Source: Photobacterium sanguinicancri (GTDB lineage Bacteria; Pseudomonadota; Gammaproteobacteria; Enterobacterales; Vibrionaceae). Taken from it: a stretch of DNA of 62,684 bases. The DNA lies in the NCBI RefSeq assembly GCF_002265265.1, contig NZ_NOIF01000006.1:1-62684 (forward strand), read 5' to 3'. Positions 24,853 through 34,743 of this stretch are shown piece by piece. The notes below the pieces were generated by a model. That model made no database searches and was not told where the DNA came from. It saw only the letters and a list, made by a program, of their open reading frames with translations. Position 1 is the first letter of the stretch; each line of letters opens with the position of its first letter. Both the position numbers and the translations under genes were made by a program.

Positions 24853-26124
24853 ATGACAGATCTGATAGCACCTTCAGCGACAGCCTCGCTACCCTCATGG
24901 CTGACTTATCTAGAGCAGCTTCATACCAGTGCCATCGACTTAGGGCTTGATCGTGCTCAAGCTGTTGCTGAGCGTGGAAATTTGATCAAGCCTGCGCCAA
25001 AAGTGATAACGGTTGCTGGTACCAATGGCAAAGGTTCAACCTGTGCGATCCTAGAGGCCATTCTATTAGATGCTGGTTATAAGGTCGGGGTATATAGCTC
25101 ACCTCATTTAGTGCGTTATAACGAGCGCGTACGGATTAATGGTGAAGATCTCGCGGATGAAAAACATAGCCAAGCTTTCGCTGCCATTGAGCAATATCGC
25201 GGTGAGATCAGTTTGAGCTTGTTTGAGTTTGGTACGTTAGCTGCACTTGAGTTATTTAAGACACACCAAGTTGATGTGGTGATTTTAGAAGTCGGCCTTG
25301 GTGGTCGTTTAGATGCAACCAATATTGTTGATCACGATGTATCTGTCATCACGAGTTTAGCGGTCGATCATGTTGATTGGTTAGGCGATGATATTGAAGT
25401 GATTGGTTTTGAGAAGGCGGGTATCTTCCGTAGTGAGAAGCCTGCAATCTGTGGTCAGCCTCAGCCGCCAGCTAGTGTCGCGGCGCATGCTGACGATATT
25501 AATGCCAAATTGTACCAAGTGGGTTATCAGTTTGATTACCAAGTGACAGGCGACCAGTGGCAATGGCACTGCGGTTGCTTTGATCTTAGTGATCTTCCTA
25601 TTCCGTCACTGCCTCTGCCCAATGCGGCAACGGCATTAATGGCACTGGGTACAGCAGAGCTGGAAATCAGCGATTGTAATATCGTTAATGGCTTGAAAAA
25701 TGCGGCTTTACCTGGGCGAATGCAGCGGGTTAGTACATCACCATTAGTGATTATGGATGTTGCGCATAACCCTCATTCAGCGCAGTATTTTGCTCAGCAG
25801 CTAGAAAAAATCAAAGCCTCTGAAGGTAAGCACCGTATTCATGCGGTTGTTGCTATGTTGCACGATAAAGATATTACGGCAACGATTGCTGAAATGAAAA
25901 ATGTGGTTGATGTGTGGTACCCCGCTTCGCTTGAAGGCCCCCGCGCTGCGAAAGCGGATGAGATCATCGCTAATTTAGATCAGGTTGTTGACGGCTTTGT
26001 ATCACCAGACGTGGCATATGAGCAGGCATTAGCACAAGCAACAGAGCAGGACATGGTAATCGTGTTTGGCTCGTTTTACACTGTAGGCCAAATCGCGAGC
26101 TATATTGCAGCGAAACAGGAGTAA
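24853..26124 (+). CDS. folC: Bifunctional dihydrofolate/folylpolyglutamate synthase
   Basis: 423 residues of the Mur ligase superfamily. P-loop GTNGKGSTCAILEA at about residues 57-70, VYSSPHLVRYNERVRING (folate loop), EVGLGGRLDATN, TSLAVDHVDWLG and DVAHNPHSAQYF. It makes dihydrofolate from dihydropteroate and adds glutamates to folates. Its stop is two bases before the dedD GTG, so the two genes are co-transcribed. Confidence 0.96.
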   Translation: MTDLIAPSATASLPSWLTYLEQLHTSAIDLGLDRAQAVAERGNLIKPAPKVITVAGTNGKGSTCAILEAILLDAGYKVGVYSSPHLVRYNERVRINGEDLADEKHSQAFAAIEQYRGEISLSLFEFGTLAALELFKTHQVDVVILEVGLGGRLDATNIVDHDVSVITSLAVDHVDWLGDDIEVIGFEKAGIFRSEKPAICGQPQPPASVAAHADDINAKLYQVGYQFDYQVTGDQWQWHCGCFDLSDLPIPSLPLPNAATALMALGTAELEISDCNIVNGLKNAALPGRMQRVSTSPLVIMDVAHNPHSAQYFAQQLEKIKASEGKHRIHAVVAMLHDKDITATIAEMKNVVDVWYPASLEGPRAAKADEIIANLDQVVDGFVSPDVAYEQALAQATEQDMVIVFGSFYTVGQIASYIAAKQE

Positions 26125-26126
26125 CT

Positions 26127-26732
26127 GTGGCAAGTAAATTTCAAAGCCGATTAGTTGGCACCATTTTATTAGTGGCACTGGGGGTGATCTTTTTACCTGA
26201 TCTTTTTGATGGAAAAAAGCAGCATTACCAAGAGCAATTTGCCAGTATCCCTCTGCAGCCTGAGTTTGAAGCTGGCGAGGCATACGAGACGATTCCTGAG
26301 CCTGAATTTGTTGAAGTCGATCTACCGGATGAGCCTGTTACTGTCGTTATCGATGAAAAACAGGAGATGTCTACAGCATCAACATCAGCATCAACATCAG
26401 CATCAACCTCTAAGTCTGAGGTGAATGTTGCGCCGGTTAAGATTGAAAAGCCAGCTGTTAAACCAGTAAAAGAAGGTTACAAAGAAAGTGGTTGGGTGAT
26501 TCAGTTAGGGGTCTTTGGTAACTTTGATAATGCCAATAAGCTGGTGGCAAAGTTACGAAAATCTGGCTATCAAGCACATGTTTTTCCTAAACAGCCGAAA
26601 AAGGGAGATTATGCTCGCGTCGTTGTCGGGCCAAATGTTTCAAAAGCCGCGCTATCAGCTGAGCTCAAAGAATTAGAAAAAATAACGGGTTTGAAAGGTC
26701 AATTGCTTAGATTTAACCCACTAAACCCTTAG
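26127..26732 (+). CDS. dedD: DedD-like SPOR-domain cell-division protein
   Basis: 201 residues. One membrane span at about residues 9-26 (LVGTILLVALGVIFLPDLF), an acidic/Ser-rich periplasmic linker with a short STSA repeat encoded by a 12-base DNA repeat near 26379, and a C-terminal SPOR domain (WVIQLGVFGNFDNANKLVAKL). SPOR domains bind denuded glycan at the septum. GTG start with CAGGAG upstream. The folC-dedD-cvpA-purF order equals that of E. coli. Confidence 0.93.
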   Translation: MASKFQSRLVGTILLVALGVIFLPDLFDGKKQHYQEQFASIPLQPEFEAGEAYETIPEPEFVEVDLPDEPVTVVIDEKQEMSTASTSASTSASTSKSEVNVAPVKIEKPAVKPVKEGYKESGWVIQLGVFGNFDNANKLVAKLRKSGYQAHVFPKQPKKGDYARVVVGPNVSKAALSAELKELEKITGLKGQLLRFNPLNP

Positions 26733-26746
26733 GTAAACGTTTGCGT
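26731..26746. promoter_or_regulatory. PurR operator upstream of cvpA-purF
   Basis: AGGTAAACGTTTGCGT matches 14 of 16 positions of the palindromic PurR box ACGCAAACGTTTGCGT. It overlaps the dedD stop codon and lies 48 bases before cvpA. PurR repression of cvpA-purF is known in E. coli. Confidence 0.85.
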
Positions 26747-26793
26747 TCTCATTTTTTCTGTTAGAATACGCACCATCAAGGCGAAAACAACAA

Positions 26794-27288
26794 ATGATGA
26801 TTTGGATTGATTACGTAATTTTAGGCGTAATTGGCTTCTCAGCGCTGGTTAGTGTAATCCGCGGTTTTGTTAAAGAAGCACTATCGTTAGTGATCTGGTT
26901 TGCTGCATTTTTTATTGCTAGCAATTTTTATACGCAGTTAGCTGCTTATTTCACTAATATCAAGGACGAAATGGTACGCAATGGCAGTGCCATCGCCGTT
27001 TTATTTATTGCCACGCTGATTGTCGGCGCGGTAGTGAACTATGTGATTGGACATCTAGTACAAAAGACGGGGTTGTCAGGAACAGACCGTGTTTTGGGGA
27101 TTGTTTTTGGTGGCGTGAGAGGGGTGTTAATCGTCTCTGCGGTACTATTCTTCATTGATGCCTTTACGGGATTTTCAAGTGCTGACTGGTGGAAGCAGTC
27201 GCAACTTATCCCACAGTTCGGCGTTGTGATTGAATGGTTCTTCACCTATATCAAAGACACATCAAGCTTTTTACCCGGCGCGCTATAG
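26794..27288 (+). CDS. cvpA: CvpA family membrane protein
   Basis: 164 residues with about four hydrophobic spans and the family start [21 protein letters not shown]. In E. coli the gene is required for colicin V production and sits directly before purF under PurR; its primary function is unclear, with links to envelope stress tolerance. It is 34 bases from purF and downstream of a PurR box, so it belongs to the purine operon here. Confidence 0.93.
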   Translation: MMIWIDYVILGVIGFSALVSVIRGFVKEALSLVIWFAAFFIASNFYTQLAAYFTNIKDEMVRNGSAIAVLFIATLIVGAVVNYVIGHLVQKTGLSGTDRVLGIVFGGVRGVLIVSAVLFFIDAFTGFSSADWWKQSQLIPQFGVVIEWFFTYIKDTSSFLPGAL

Positions 27289-27322
27289 CGCCGGCTTTAT
27301 ATGCGTGACGAGGATTTAGGAC

Positions 27323-28840
27323 ATGTGTGGTATTGTCGGAATCGTGGGTTCAACCCCGGTAAATCAATCTATCTATGATGCATTAACCGTGCTACAGCAT
27401 CGCGGCCAAGATGCAGCTGGTATTGTTACCTTGGAAAGCAATCGTTTTCGTCTGCGTAAGGCTAACGGTTTAGTGCGTGATGTGTTTGAAGCTAAGCACA
27501 TGCAGCGCTTGCAAGGTAATGTTGGTATTGGTCATGTTCGTTATCCAACGGCTGGTAGCTCTAGCGCATCAGAAGCTCAGCCATTTTATGTAAACTCTCC
27601 ATACGGCATCTCACTCGCGCATAACGGTAACCTAACCAATGCCGTGGAAGTACGTGATTCATTGTTTAGCGAAGCTCGTCGGCATGTGAATACAACATCT
27701 GATTCAGAAGTATTATTGAACGTTCTTGCTCATCACCTTGAGAAAACAGAATCATCGCCAATTTCATCTAGTGATATTTTTGGTGCGATTCGTGCTGTTC
27801 ATCGTCAGGTGAAAGGGGCATACGCTGTTGTCGCGATGTTGATTAGTCATGGCTTGATTGCGTTTCGTGATCCTAATGGTATTCGTCCTCTTTGCTTAGG
27901 TAAACGCGAAGCAAACGGCAACACAGAATACATGGTCGCTTCAGAGTCTGTGGCACTTGATGCCGTAGGTTTTGATTTTGTACGTGATGTGGCACCGGGC
28001 GAAGCCGTTTACATTACTCTTGATGGACAGTTGTTCACTGAACAATGTGCGGATAACCCAGTGCTGAACCCATGTATCTTTGAGTTTGTGTACTTTGCGC
28101 GTCCAGATTCTTTCATGGATAAAATCTCGGTATACGGTGCGCGTGTTCGCATGGGTACTAAGCTTGGCGAAAAAATCAAACGTGAATGGGATGACATGGA
28201 TATCGATGTTGTTATCCCAATTCCAGAAACGTCTTGTGATAGTGCGTTAGAAATCGCTCGTACGTTAGATAAACCATACCGCCAAGGTTTTGTGAAAAAT
28301 CGTTATGTTGGTCGTACTTTTATCATGCCGGGTCAGCAAATGCGCCGCAAGTCAGTGCGTCGTAAATTGAATGCGATCCGCTCAGAATTCAAAGATAAGA
28401 ATGTTCTACTGGTTGATGATTCAATCGTTCGTGGTACTACTTCAGAGCAAATTATCGAAATGGCCCGTGAAGCAGGTGCAAACAAAGTTTACCTAGCGTC
28501 AGCGGCGCCAGAAGTTCGCTTCCCTAACGTTTATGGTATTGATATGCCAACAGCCAATGAACTGATTGCGCATGGCCGTGAAGTGGATGAAATCAGTAAG
28601 CTGATTGGCGCTGATGGTTTGATATTCCAAGACTTAAACGATCTTGTTGCGGCGGTTGCGGAAGGGAATCCAGATGTTAAGTTGTTTGAAACATCGGTAT
28701 TTAACGGCAGTTATGTTACTGGTGATATCGATCAAGCTTATCTTGATTTCTTAGAATCACTTCGTAGTGATGACTCCAAAACGCAACGTGAAATTCAGCA
28801 AGATCTTGCGAATTTAGAGCTACATAACGAAGGGGTATAA
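27323..28840 (+). CDS. purF: Amidophosphoribosyltransferase
   Basis: 505 residues. The N-terminal glutamine amidotransferase begins MCGIVGIVG, where Cys2 becomes the nucleophile after Met removal. The phosphoribosyltransferase domain has the PRPP loop [14 protein letters not shown] at about residue 367. It commits PRPP to purine synthesis. GAGG lies about 8 bases before the ATG. Confidence 0.98.
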   Translation: MCGIVGIVGSTPVNQSIYDALTVLQHRGQDAAGIVTLESNRFRLRKANGLVRDVFEAKHMQRLQGNVGIGHVRYPTAGSSSASEAQPFYVNSPYGISLAHNGNLTNAVEVRDSLFSEARRHVNTTSDSEVLLNVLAHHLEKTESSPISSSDIFGAIRAVHRQVKGAYAVVAMLISHGLIAFRDPNGIRPLCLGKREANGNTEYMVASESVALDAVGFDFVRDVAPGEAVYITLDGQLFTEQCADNPVLNPCIFEFVYFARPDSFMDKISVYGARVRMGTKLGEKIKREWDDMDIDVVIPIPETSCDSALEIARTLDKPYRQGFVKNRYVGRTFIMPGQQMRRKSVRRKLNAIRSEFKDKNVLLVDDSIVRGTTSEQIIEMAREAGANKVYLASAAPEVRFPNVYGIDMPTANELIAHGREVDEISKLIGADGLIFQDLNDLVAAVAEGNPDVKLFETSVFNGSYVTGDIDQAYLDFLESLRSDDSKTQREIQQDLANLELHNEGV

Positions 28841-28881
28841 ACCTCGTTCAACTAGCCTAATGGATGTTATGTGAATAAAAA

Positions 28882-28910
28882 ACGGGAGCACACAGTGCTT
28901 CCGTTTTTTT
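28882..28910 (+). terminator. Terminator after purF
   Basis: ACGGGAGCAC ACA GTGCTTCCGT hairpin (one G-U) followed by seven T residues. Confidence 0.92.
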
Positions 28911-28964
28911 ATGGTGTTTGTAACATGATCTTGTTTTGGACTACCAGTATCTTCCAAAAAAAGA

Positions 28965-29564
28965 TCAGTGACTAAAAATAGGGCCAAGTCCCACATTCCA
29001 TAGGATCACCGTTGAAGCAATAATGGATACCAGTAGCACCAAACCGCACGTCACTATCGAACTGGCATAAATGAACCCACGCTCTTCTGGTATGTGCATC
29101 AAAATAGGTACGCCGGTGTACAACAGATACACCGAATACGCGATACCTATCAGCCCCGCCACCATTAAAAACCACACATGCGGATAGATGGCCGCGATGC
29201 TAACCATAAATAATGGGGTTGCTGTATAGGCTGCAAGCTCAAGGGCTTGGGTGTAGGTAGGCGTGGAGCCAAAGGTATGGCTCATCCAGTAGCTGAGGTA
29301 AGCGAGCGCAAATACCCCAGCGACTAATGCAAAATACATGGCAACAGACATACCCATTGCGCTGCTGGGTGTTAGAAAAAGAGGCTCTCCAACACCAATT
29401 TTCCAGCCAATAAATACACTCGAAATATAGGCAAAAGCGGAAGGCAGTAAGGCAATTAAAAGAATGTGACTAACACTACTGCCGATGCCTTCATGCTCTC
29501 TATCTATGGTTTTCCATTCTTGTTTAGGATGAGCGTAAAGCCCAAATAAATGTCCCAAAATCAT
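28965..29564 (-). CDS. YIP1 family multi-span membrane protein
   Basis: 199 residues with five predicted membrane segments and the N-terminal pattern HLFGLYAHPKQEWKTI that is typical of the bacterial Yip1/YIPF (PF04893) family. Function is unknown in bacteria. It is monocistronic, convergent with purF, and the purF terminator lies between them. A DNA start ATG at 29564 has GAGGACACG upstream. Confidence 0.8.
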   Translation of the reverse strand: MILGHLFGLYAHPKQEWKTIDREHEGIGSSVSHILLIALLPSAFAYISSVFIGWKIGVGEPLFLTPSSAMGMSVAMYFALVAGVFALAYLSYWMSHTFGSTPTYTQALELAAYTATPLFMVSIAAIYPHVWFLMVAGLIGIAYSVYLLYTGVPILMHIPEERGFIYASSIVTCGLVLLVSIIASTVILWNVGLGPIFSH

Positions 29565-29694
29565 AACGTGTCCTCGTTATTACCGTGCTCATGCCAGCGT
29601 GACTGCAAGTTAAGCCATGGTGCATCGCGATACGGTTGAAACTGTTGTGATTGCTTTACTTAATGTCGACAGGCGAATACCAACTTAATGTAAA

Positions 29695-29871
29695 ATGAGA
29701 ACAACGATTTATCTCAATTGGTATATCCAGCACAGGTATGAGCACTCACATCCATTTTGCTTGGTTATTACAATAGCGTCTCTTCTTTTCAAAATGTGGG
29801 CTGAAAATATTGAAGAGCAGAAGCAAACCGAGCACCAAAAAACGACACACAGTGAACCTACGCTTTATTAA
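29695..29871 (+). CDS. Possible 58-residue ORF in the YIP1-lysR gap
   Basis: ATG 29695 to TAA 29869-29871 encodes 58 residues: a hydrophobic N-terminal half (PFCLVITIASLLFKMW) and a polar C-terminal half. No Shine-Dalgarno sequence is seen, so it may not be translated. The rest of the 29565-29975 gap shows AT-rich sequence only, apart from the lysR terminator. Confidence 0.25.
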   Translation: MRTTIYLNWYIQHRYEHSHPFCLVITIASLLFKMWAENIEEQKQTEHQKTTHSEPTLY

Positions 29872-29927
29872 CATTTAGTCAGTGTTTACGCGGGACGCAA
29901 GGTTATGAGGAAGGTAATACGTGCTAG

Positions 29928-29960
29928 AAATGAAACAGCCAGCATCAAGAATGCTGGCTG
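29928..29960 (-). terminator. Terminator of the lysR-type gene
   Basis: CAGCCAGCAT at 29936-29945 and ATGCTGGCTG at 29951-29960 form a perfect 10-bp stem with a 5-base loop. Read on the minus strand it is followed by TTTCATTTC. Confidence 0.75.
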
Positions 29961-29975
29961 AAGGTATGCGTTTAT

Positions 29976-30854
29976 TTAGCTTAATTCAAAGTAATGGCTT
30001 GAAAATTCAATGAATAAACGTAGTTTTTCAGGTTGGTAATCACGGTGGTTATACAGTAAAAAAACCTCCCGAGGATTTGCAGACCAGTTTTTCAATATTT
30101 GTACAAGCTCGCCAGATTCGATGTATTGCTCAAGCATCACATCAGGCATCAAGGTGATGCCCAATCCGGCACAACATGCTTTACGGACCACATTGAGTTG
30201 ATTCGCTTCAAAACGGCCTGGGTCGTTTATTGTGATCGCTTCACCTTGATTGTCGATTAATCGCCAACGTAACAGCGGATTACCTTTCAATAAGGTGTGT
30301 TCATGTAACTCTTGAGCGTGCTTAGGGGCTGGGTGTCCTTTTAAGTAAAGCGGACTCGCGACTAAGATATCTTTTACAGAGCTAATTTTGCGTGCGATAA
30401 GGGTTGAATCACGCTGAGGACCTACACGGAAGATCGCATCCCAATCCGTAGGATCGAGCTGTTCTGGCTCGCTGCTCATATGCAATTCAAGATTAATAGC
30501 CGGGTGCTCTTTCATAAAAGCATTCAGCAACGGCTGTAACATCACTTTGGTGAGGTTGGACGGCGCCGCAATGCGAAGCTTACCTGCTGCTCCTTTGCAT
30601 TCTTCACTGATGTGCTGAGTGGTTGTAACCAGCTGTGCCAAAAGAGGGCTGCAGTCATCATAAAAACGCTGACCAGCTTCAGTGAGCGATAGTTTACGCG
30701 CATGACGATTGAGTAAGCGGATACTCAAACATTCTTCAAGCGCCTGAATGCGACGGGTTAGTGTAGCCACCGGTACTTGGGTCTTTCGTGAAGCAGCCGT
30801 ATAGCTACCTTGTTCTACTACTACGCGGAATAAATTCAAGTCGTCAAGTTTCAT
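29976..30854 (-). CDS. LysR family transcriptional regulator
   Basis: About 292 residues. N-terminal winged helix-turn-helix (MKLDDLNLFRVVVEQGSYTAASRKTQVPVATLTRRIQ-type pattern over residues 1-60), then the two-lobed effector domain. The frame is open to 30947, but the first 31 residues lack similarity to the family; ATG 30854 gives the standard N-terminus. It is divergent from rssB with a 265-base gap, and its target is unknown. Closest in style to the CrgA/AaeR-like subgroup with a degenerate helix (TLTRRIQALEE). Confidence 0.85.
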   Translation of the reverse strand: MKLDDLNLFRVVVEQGSYTAASRKTQVPVATLTRRIQALEECLSIRLLNRHARKLSLTEAGQRFYDDCSPLLAQLVTTTQHISEECKGAAGKLRIAAPSNLTKVMLQPLLNAFMKEHPAINLELHMSSEPEQLDPTDWDAIFRVGPQRDSTLIARKISSVKDILVASPLYLKGHPAPKHAQELHEHTLLKGNPLLRWRLIDNQGEAITINDPGRFEANQLNVVRKACCAGLGITLMPDVMLEQYIESGELVQILKNWSANPREVFLLYNHRDYQPEKLRLFIEFSSHYFELS

Positions 30855-31119
30855 ATAAACATCATTACTGAAAACTGATAATGGTGAATTGTATAACAAA
30901 ATTGTGATGTAGTGTCTGTAAAACGAGATTGATTTGCTGTGAATCAAATTAGTTTGTCGAATTGGGTCATTTTGACGGTGTGTTTTCTAACCGAGCACTG
31001 TTTTTTTTGAACTAGATTCTATTATTGGACTTTGCTGTAACGGAATCGCTATCAATCCTGACGAAACACCAATTAGCACCTATGCTTTTTATTAGGTTGA
31101 TAGACAATCTGGTACGCTT

Positions 31120-32253
31120 ATGCACAGTGAACTTGATAGGCCAAAATTGGTATTAGACCGCAAGAATGGAGTTGAAACTCCTGCTCAATCATGGAGGACA
31201 CAATCGTTGCTTGAAGGAAAAGACGTACTTGTCGTTGAGGATGATCCTATCTTCAGAAATATGATCGTTGGCTTTTTAAAGAGCCAAGGTAGTCAGGTGC
31301 GTGAAGCTGAAGATGGTCTTGAGGGGTTGCGTGCATTGCGAGAGGCAATCCCAGATATATTGTTGTGTGACTTATCTATGCCCGTAATGACGGGGATGGA
31401 ATTTGTCGAAGAAATCGCCGCACAATACCCAATGCTACCTGTGATTGTTATTTCCGGTACGGGTGATATGGCGGATGTTGCGACGGCTTTACGCCATGGT
31501 GTGAAAGATTTTTTAATTAAGCCATTAGACAACATTATGGTATTAAAATCTGCAATGTTATCGGTACTCAAGTCTCAAGACTCATGTGTTGCTGAACAAG
31601 ATTTTTCGAACACTTGGTTTAATATTGCTGATGATGGTGGTGCTATTGATGAAGAGCTTGAGTGGCACATTAAAGAGTTACAAGATAACCCCACCGCAGC
31701 CCGTGAATTGTTGATGGGGTTAATGCCTGAGACACAGTCCCGCCAAGGGGATTGGCAACTGAATTATTGTGTGTTGCAACCTGCAGATGTTCAGCCAGTA
31801 TTGCTTGATTATACTTGGCTGATGGATGGTCGATTGGCTTTTTATTTGGTTGACTCAGCAAGTGGCCAGAACAGCACTGCAACGACACTGCTTATTCGGG
31901 CTTTTTTTAATGACTACCTTCGTAGCCGTATGGCTGATGAAAGTGATTTGAATCATTTAGTTAAGCTCATCGAAAAAGGGATGCATCATTCAGGCTACGC
32001 GTCACCAATACGTGGTGTTTTTGGGATCTTTGATGCGTGTGATCGGAGTATTCAAGTATTACCGTCAGGGTTAGGGGCGCAGTTGCAAACCAGTGATAAT
32101 TCGCAGTTTGTATCGGCACAAGCATGGTTGGGTGATCATGCGAGTAAAAACAGCGTAAGTAAGATGTTTTTACCTGAGTCGGGTGGCCGTTTGTCATTGA
32201 GTGAAATTGGTTCAGCGAGCTTTAGTGTCACCATTAAACGCTGTGATTTGTAA
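31120..32253 (+). CDS. rssB: RssB-like response regulator, adaptor for sigma-S proteolysis
   Basis: 377 residues. Receiver domain about 33-150: acidic pair VVEDDPIF, phospho-acceptor Asp in ILLCDLSMP, and Lys in DFLIKPL. The C-terminal half is a PP2C-like fold without the metal-binding Asp set, as in RssB. The DNPTAARELL linker also matches E. coli RssB. RssB delivers RpoS to ClpXP; clpP and clpX are about 7 kb downstream. An N-terminal extension of ~30 residues relative to E. coli may mean a later start, but no better ribosome site is obvious. Confidence 0.85.
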   Translation: MHSELDRPKLVLDRKNGVETPAQSWRTQSLLEGKDVLVVEDDPIFRNMIVGFLKSQGSQVREAEDGLEGLRALREAIPDILLCDLSMPVMTGMEFVEEIAAQYPMLPVIVISGTGDMADVATALRHGVKDFLIKPLDNIMVLKSAMLSVLKSQDSCVAEQDFSNTWFNIADDGGAIDEELEWHIKELQDNPTAARELLMGLMPETQSRQGDWQLNYCVLQPADVQPVLLDYTWLMDGRLAFYLVDSASGQNSTATTLLIRAFFNDYLRSRMADESDLNHLVKLIEKGMHHSGYASPIRGVFGIFDACDRSIQVLPSGLGAQLQTSDNSQFVSAQAWLGDHASKNSVSKMFLPESGGRLSLSEIGSASFSVTIKRCDL

Positions 32254-32282
32254 TCTCTGTAAGCCATAGACTATACCCCAAT

Positions 32283-32310
32283 AAAAAAGGTTGCTCACAG
32301 AGCAACCTTT
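32283..32310 (-). terminator. Terminator of the POT transporter gene
   Basis: AAAGGTTGCTC ACA GAGCAACCTTT hairpin; read on the minus strand it is followed by TTTTTTAT. It may work in both directions, since rssB converges from the left. Confidence 0.88.
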
Positions 32311-32342
32311 GTAATTTTGAATCGTGTTATTCAGCGAAAGAA

Positions 32343-33737
32343 TTACGCTTTTGCTACCACCGATTCAACGGCTTCTTCATCTTCAATAACTTGACCTTCT
32401 GCACCGTGCATCCAGCGAATCAGTTGATTAGAGCAAAGCAGTAGCAGAACGCCTGCAACTGTTGCTGCAATAGCAATACCACTAAAGATAGCCATTGGAC
32501 CCGCTTCACCAACGTTAGCACCTATGATGCCAGCAACGTAGTTAGCAATCGCATTGAAACCAAACCATGCACCCATCATCAAAGAAGCAAGGCGAAGTGG
32601 TGCGAGCTTAGTGACCATAGATAAACCAATTGGTGATAAGCAAAGCTCACCAAGCGTGTGGAAGAAGTAGGCGCCAACCAGCCAGAACATGGATGTCTTA
32701 ACTGTTAGATCACCACCTTGCTGCATAACAGCACCCATCATGCACACAAAACCAATTGCAAGGAAGAATAGACCCATAGCAAATTTAGCTGGAGAACTTG
32801 GCTCTTTTGGACCTAATTTCACCCAAATTGCGGCAATAACCGGTGCGAGAGTAATCACAAAAAATGGATTCAGTGATTGGAACCATGCCGCAGGTACTTC
32901 AAAGCTACCAATCATACGATCTGTGTATTGCTGTGAGAAGATATTCATCAGGCCGCCAGCTTGCTCAAAGCCAGCCCAGAAGATCACCACAAACATACCC
33001 ATGATCATAATAACTTTTAAGCGATCACGTTCTTGGCGAGTTAACGGCTCTTGCTTGCCTGATTTATTCATGGCTGCAGCACGTTTTGCCGCGGGTTCTT
33101 TACCAATATTACCGAGTAGGCGTTCAGCAAAAATTAACTGGGTAATCAGGCTGATGATCATACCGATACCAGCAGTTAAGAAGCCTGCTTTCCAACCGTA
33201 AATCGCAGAAGCTGAACCTGCAATAAGACCAGCAAGTAGAGAACCAAGATTAATACCCATGTAAAAGATAGTGAAAGCACCATCACGGCGGTTATCGCCA
33301 TCGGTGTACAGATCACCGACCATGGTTGAAATGTTTGGTTTAAATAAACCATTACCAATAATCAGTAATGCTAAACCAAGATAAAATGCATTGATTGAGT
33401 ACGGGTCAATCATGCTATGTGGTAGGGCTAGAGTAAATTGCCCTAGCGCCATTAAAATACCACCAATAATGATAGAGCGACGTTGACCCAAGAAGTTATC
33501 GGCAATCCATCCACCAATAAGGGGAGTGATATAAACGAGACCGGTGTAGATACCGTATAACTCAAGTGCACTTTGGGTAGACCAACCTAAGCCACCATCC
33601 ATGGTCTTATCAGTGAGGTACAAGACTAAAATTGCTCGCATCGCATAATAAGAGAAACGTTCCCACAGCTCAGTACTGAACAGCAAGAACAAGCCTTTTG
33701 GGTGCCCTAAAAGGGTACCGCTACTTCGATTGCTCAT
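32343..33737 (-). CDS. Proton-dependent oligopeptide (POT/PTR2) transporter
   Basis: 464 residues with 12-14 hydrophobic spans. POT signature ELWERFSYYAMRAILVLYL at residues 19-37 contains the ExxER proton-coupling motif, and FYMGINLGSLLAG is the second PTR2 signature. It imports di- and tripeptides. It is related to E. coli DtpA/TppB and its relatives. A pair of tandem 10-mers lies in the 400-base gap shared with rfaH. Confidence 0.92.
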   Translation of the reverse strand: MSNRSSGTLLGHPKGLFLLFSTELWERFSYYAMRAILVLYLTDKTMDGGLGWSTQSALELYGIYTGLVYITPLIGGWIADNFLGQRRSIIIGGILMALGQFTLALPHSMIDPYSINAFYLGLALLIIGNGLFKPNISTMVGDLYTDGDNRRDGAFTIFYMGINLGSLLAGLIAGSASAIYGWKAGFLTAGIGMIISLITQLIFAERLLGNIGKEPAAKRAAAMNKSGKQEPLTRQERDRLKVIMIMGMFVVIFWAGFEQAGGLMNIFSQQYTDRMIGSFEVPAAWFQSLNPFFVITLAPVIAAIWVKLGPKEPSSPAKFAMGLFFLAIGFVCMMGAVMQQGGDLTVKTSMFWLVGAYFFHTLGELCLSPIGLSMVTKLAPLRLASLMMGAWFGFNAIANYVAGIIGANVGEAGPMAIFSGIAIAATVAGVLLLLCSNQLIRWMHGAEGQVIEDEEAVESVVAKA

Positions 33738-34022
33738 AATTATTCTCTTTATAAGGTTTGTTATGTGTTTGCTTATTTGCCCCTTTTTATAAAGGACAAA
33801 ATAATCATCTGCAAGTTTTCACATTTGCAAAACAAATCGTTAAAATCATAAGGCATTGAAATATAAGCTTTTGGTTGTTTACTGTGCAAATTTGAAATCT
33901 AATCTTTCGATGTCACATTTGGACGCATGTGCTTGATTGGTTGTTCTGGGTGGTTTTATCTTTCGTTTTTTTGTTTTTGTTTGGTTTTATATCTCGTCTA
34001 TGTGATATATTCAGGTTTGTTA

Positions 34023-34042
34023 CAAATGTTTCCAAATGTTTC
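34023..34042. promoter_or_regulatory. Tandem 10-mer, OmpR-like binding site candidate
   Basis: CAAATGTTTC occurs twice head to tail (34023-34032, 34033-34042). Read on the minus strand it gives GAAACATTTG twice, followed by TAACAAA. One-turn spacing of GAAACAT-type half sites resembles OmpR sites, and OmpR control of the tripeptide permease gene tppB is known in enterobacteria. It lies 95 bases before rfaH and 285 before the transporter start. The rest of the 33738-34137 gap is AT-rich with no other recognised feature. Confidence 0.4.
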
Positions 34043-34137
34043 AATGTAAAAATAACTTATTGATGTAGAAGCAATTGTGCAAAAAAGCGTGAAACTGATA
34101 ACCTTAGTAAGTAATCAGAACGATAGATGGATATGTA

Positions 34138-34635
34138 ATGAAAGAATGGTTTCTTCTTTATTGTAAACGCAGCGAACAAGAGCGTGCTGTTCTTAACCTC
34201 GATCGCCAAGGTGTAGAATGCTATTACCCTCAAGTACTTATCAATAAAGTCGTAAGAGGAAAGCGTATCGAAGCAGAAGAGCCACTCTTCCCTAGTTATA
34301 TGTTTGTATATTTTGATCCTGAAGAGATCAGCTACACAACAATACGTTCAACACGCGGTGTTGCAGATTTTATTAGGCAGGGAAGAATGCCTCAACCGAT
34401 CAGGCCCGAATTACTGTATGGCTTAATGCTTAATGAGAATACGCCAGAGCAACAATCCAAGTTGTCTATGTTGCCACAACCGGGTGATAAGTTAGTACTT
34501 GAAAAAGGTCAGTTCAAAGGCATTGAAGCGATGTACCATGAACCTGATGGTGAAAAACGATCTTTCATGCTGATTAACTTGCTTGGTAAAGAAGTGAAGG
34601 TTAGCGTGGATAATAATGAGATTATTAAAAAATAG
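34138..34635 (+). CDS. rfaH: Transcription antitermination factor RfaH
   Basis: 165 residues, usual length. N-terminal NGN domain (KEWFLLYCKRSEQERAVLNL, then PLFPSYMFVYF) and C-terminal KOW region (PGDKLVLEKGQFKGIEA). RfaH binds RNA polymerase paused at an ops element and promotes expression of long LPS, O-antigen and capsule operons. The polysaccharide locus whose right end lies at 1-11 kb is a likely target, but its leader is outside the window. Confidence 0.93.
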   Translation: MKEWFLLYCKRSEQERAVLNLDRQGVECYYPQVLINKVVRGKRIEAEEPLFPSYMFVYFDPEEISYTTIRSTRGVADFIRQGRMPQPIRPELLYGLMLNENTPEQQSKLSMLPQPGDKLVLEKGQFKGIEAMYHEPDGEKRSFMLINLLGKEVKVSVDNNEIIKK

Positions 34636-34647
34636 TCTGTAACCTCG

Positions 34648-34673
34648 TTTATTCGATCAACTTATCGAATAAA
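34648..34673. terminator. Perfect hairpin between rfaH and galU
   Basis: TTTATTCGAT and ATCGAATAAA form a 10-bp stem with a 6-base loop 12 bases after the rfaH stop. AT-rich and without a T-tract, so it is a weak terminator candidate. Confidence 0.45.
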
Positions 34674-34743
34674 AGATTCAACGTATTAGGTGCTTACTCA
34701 GCTATAGCCAATTTGTTATAGTAGCATCAGTTTATTTATATTC

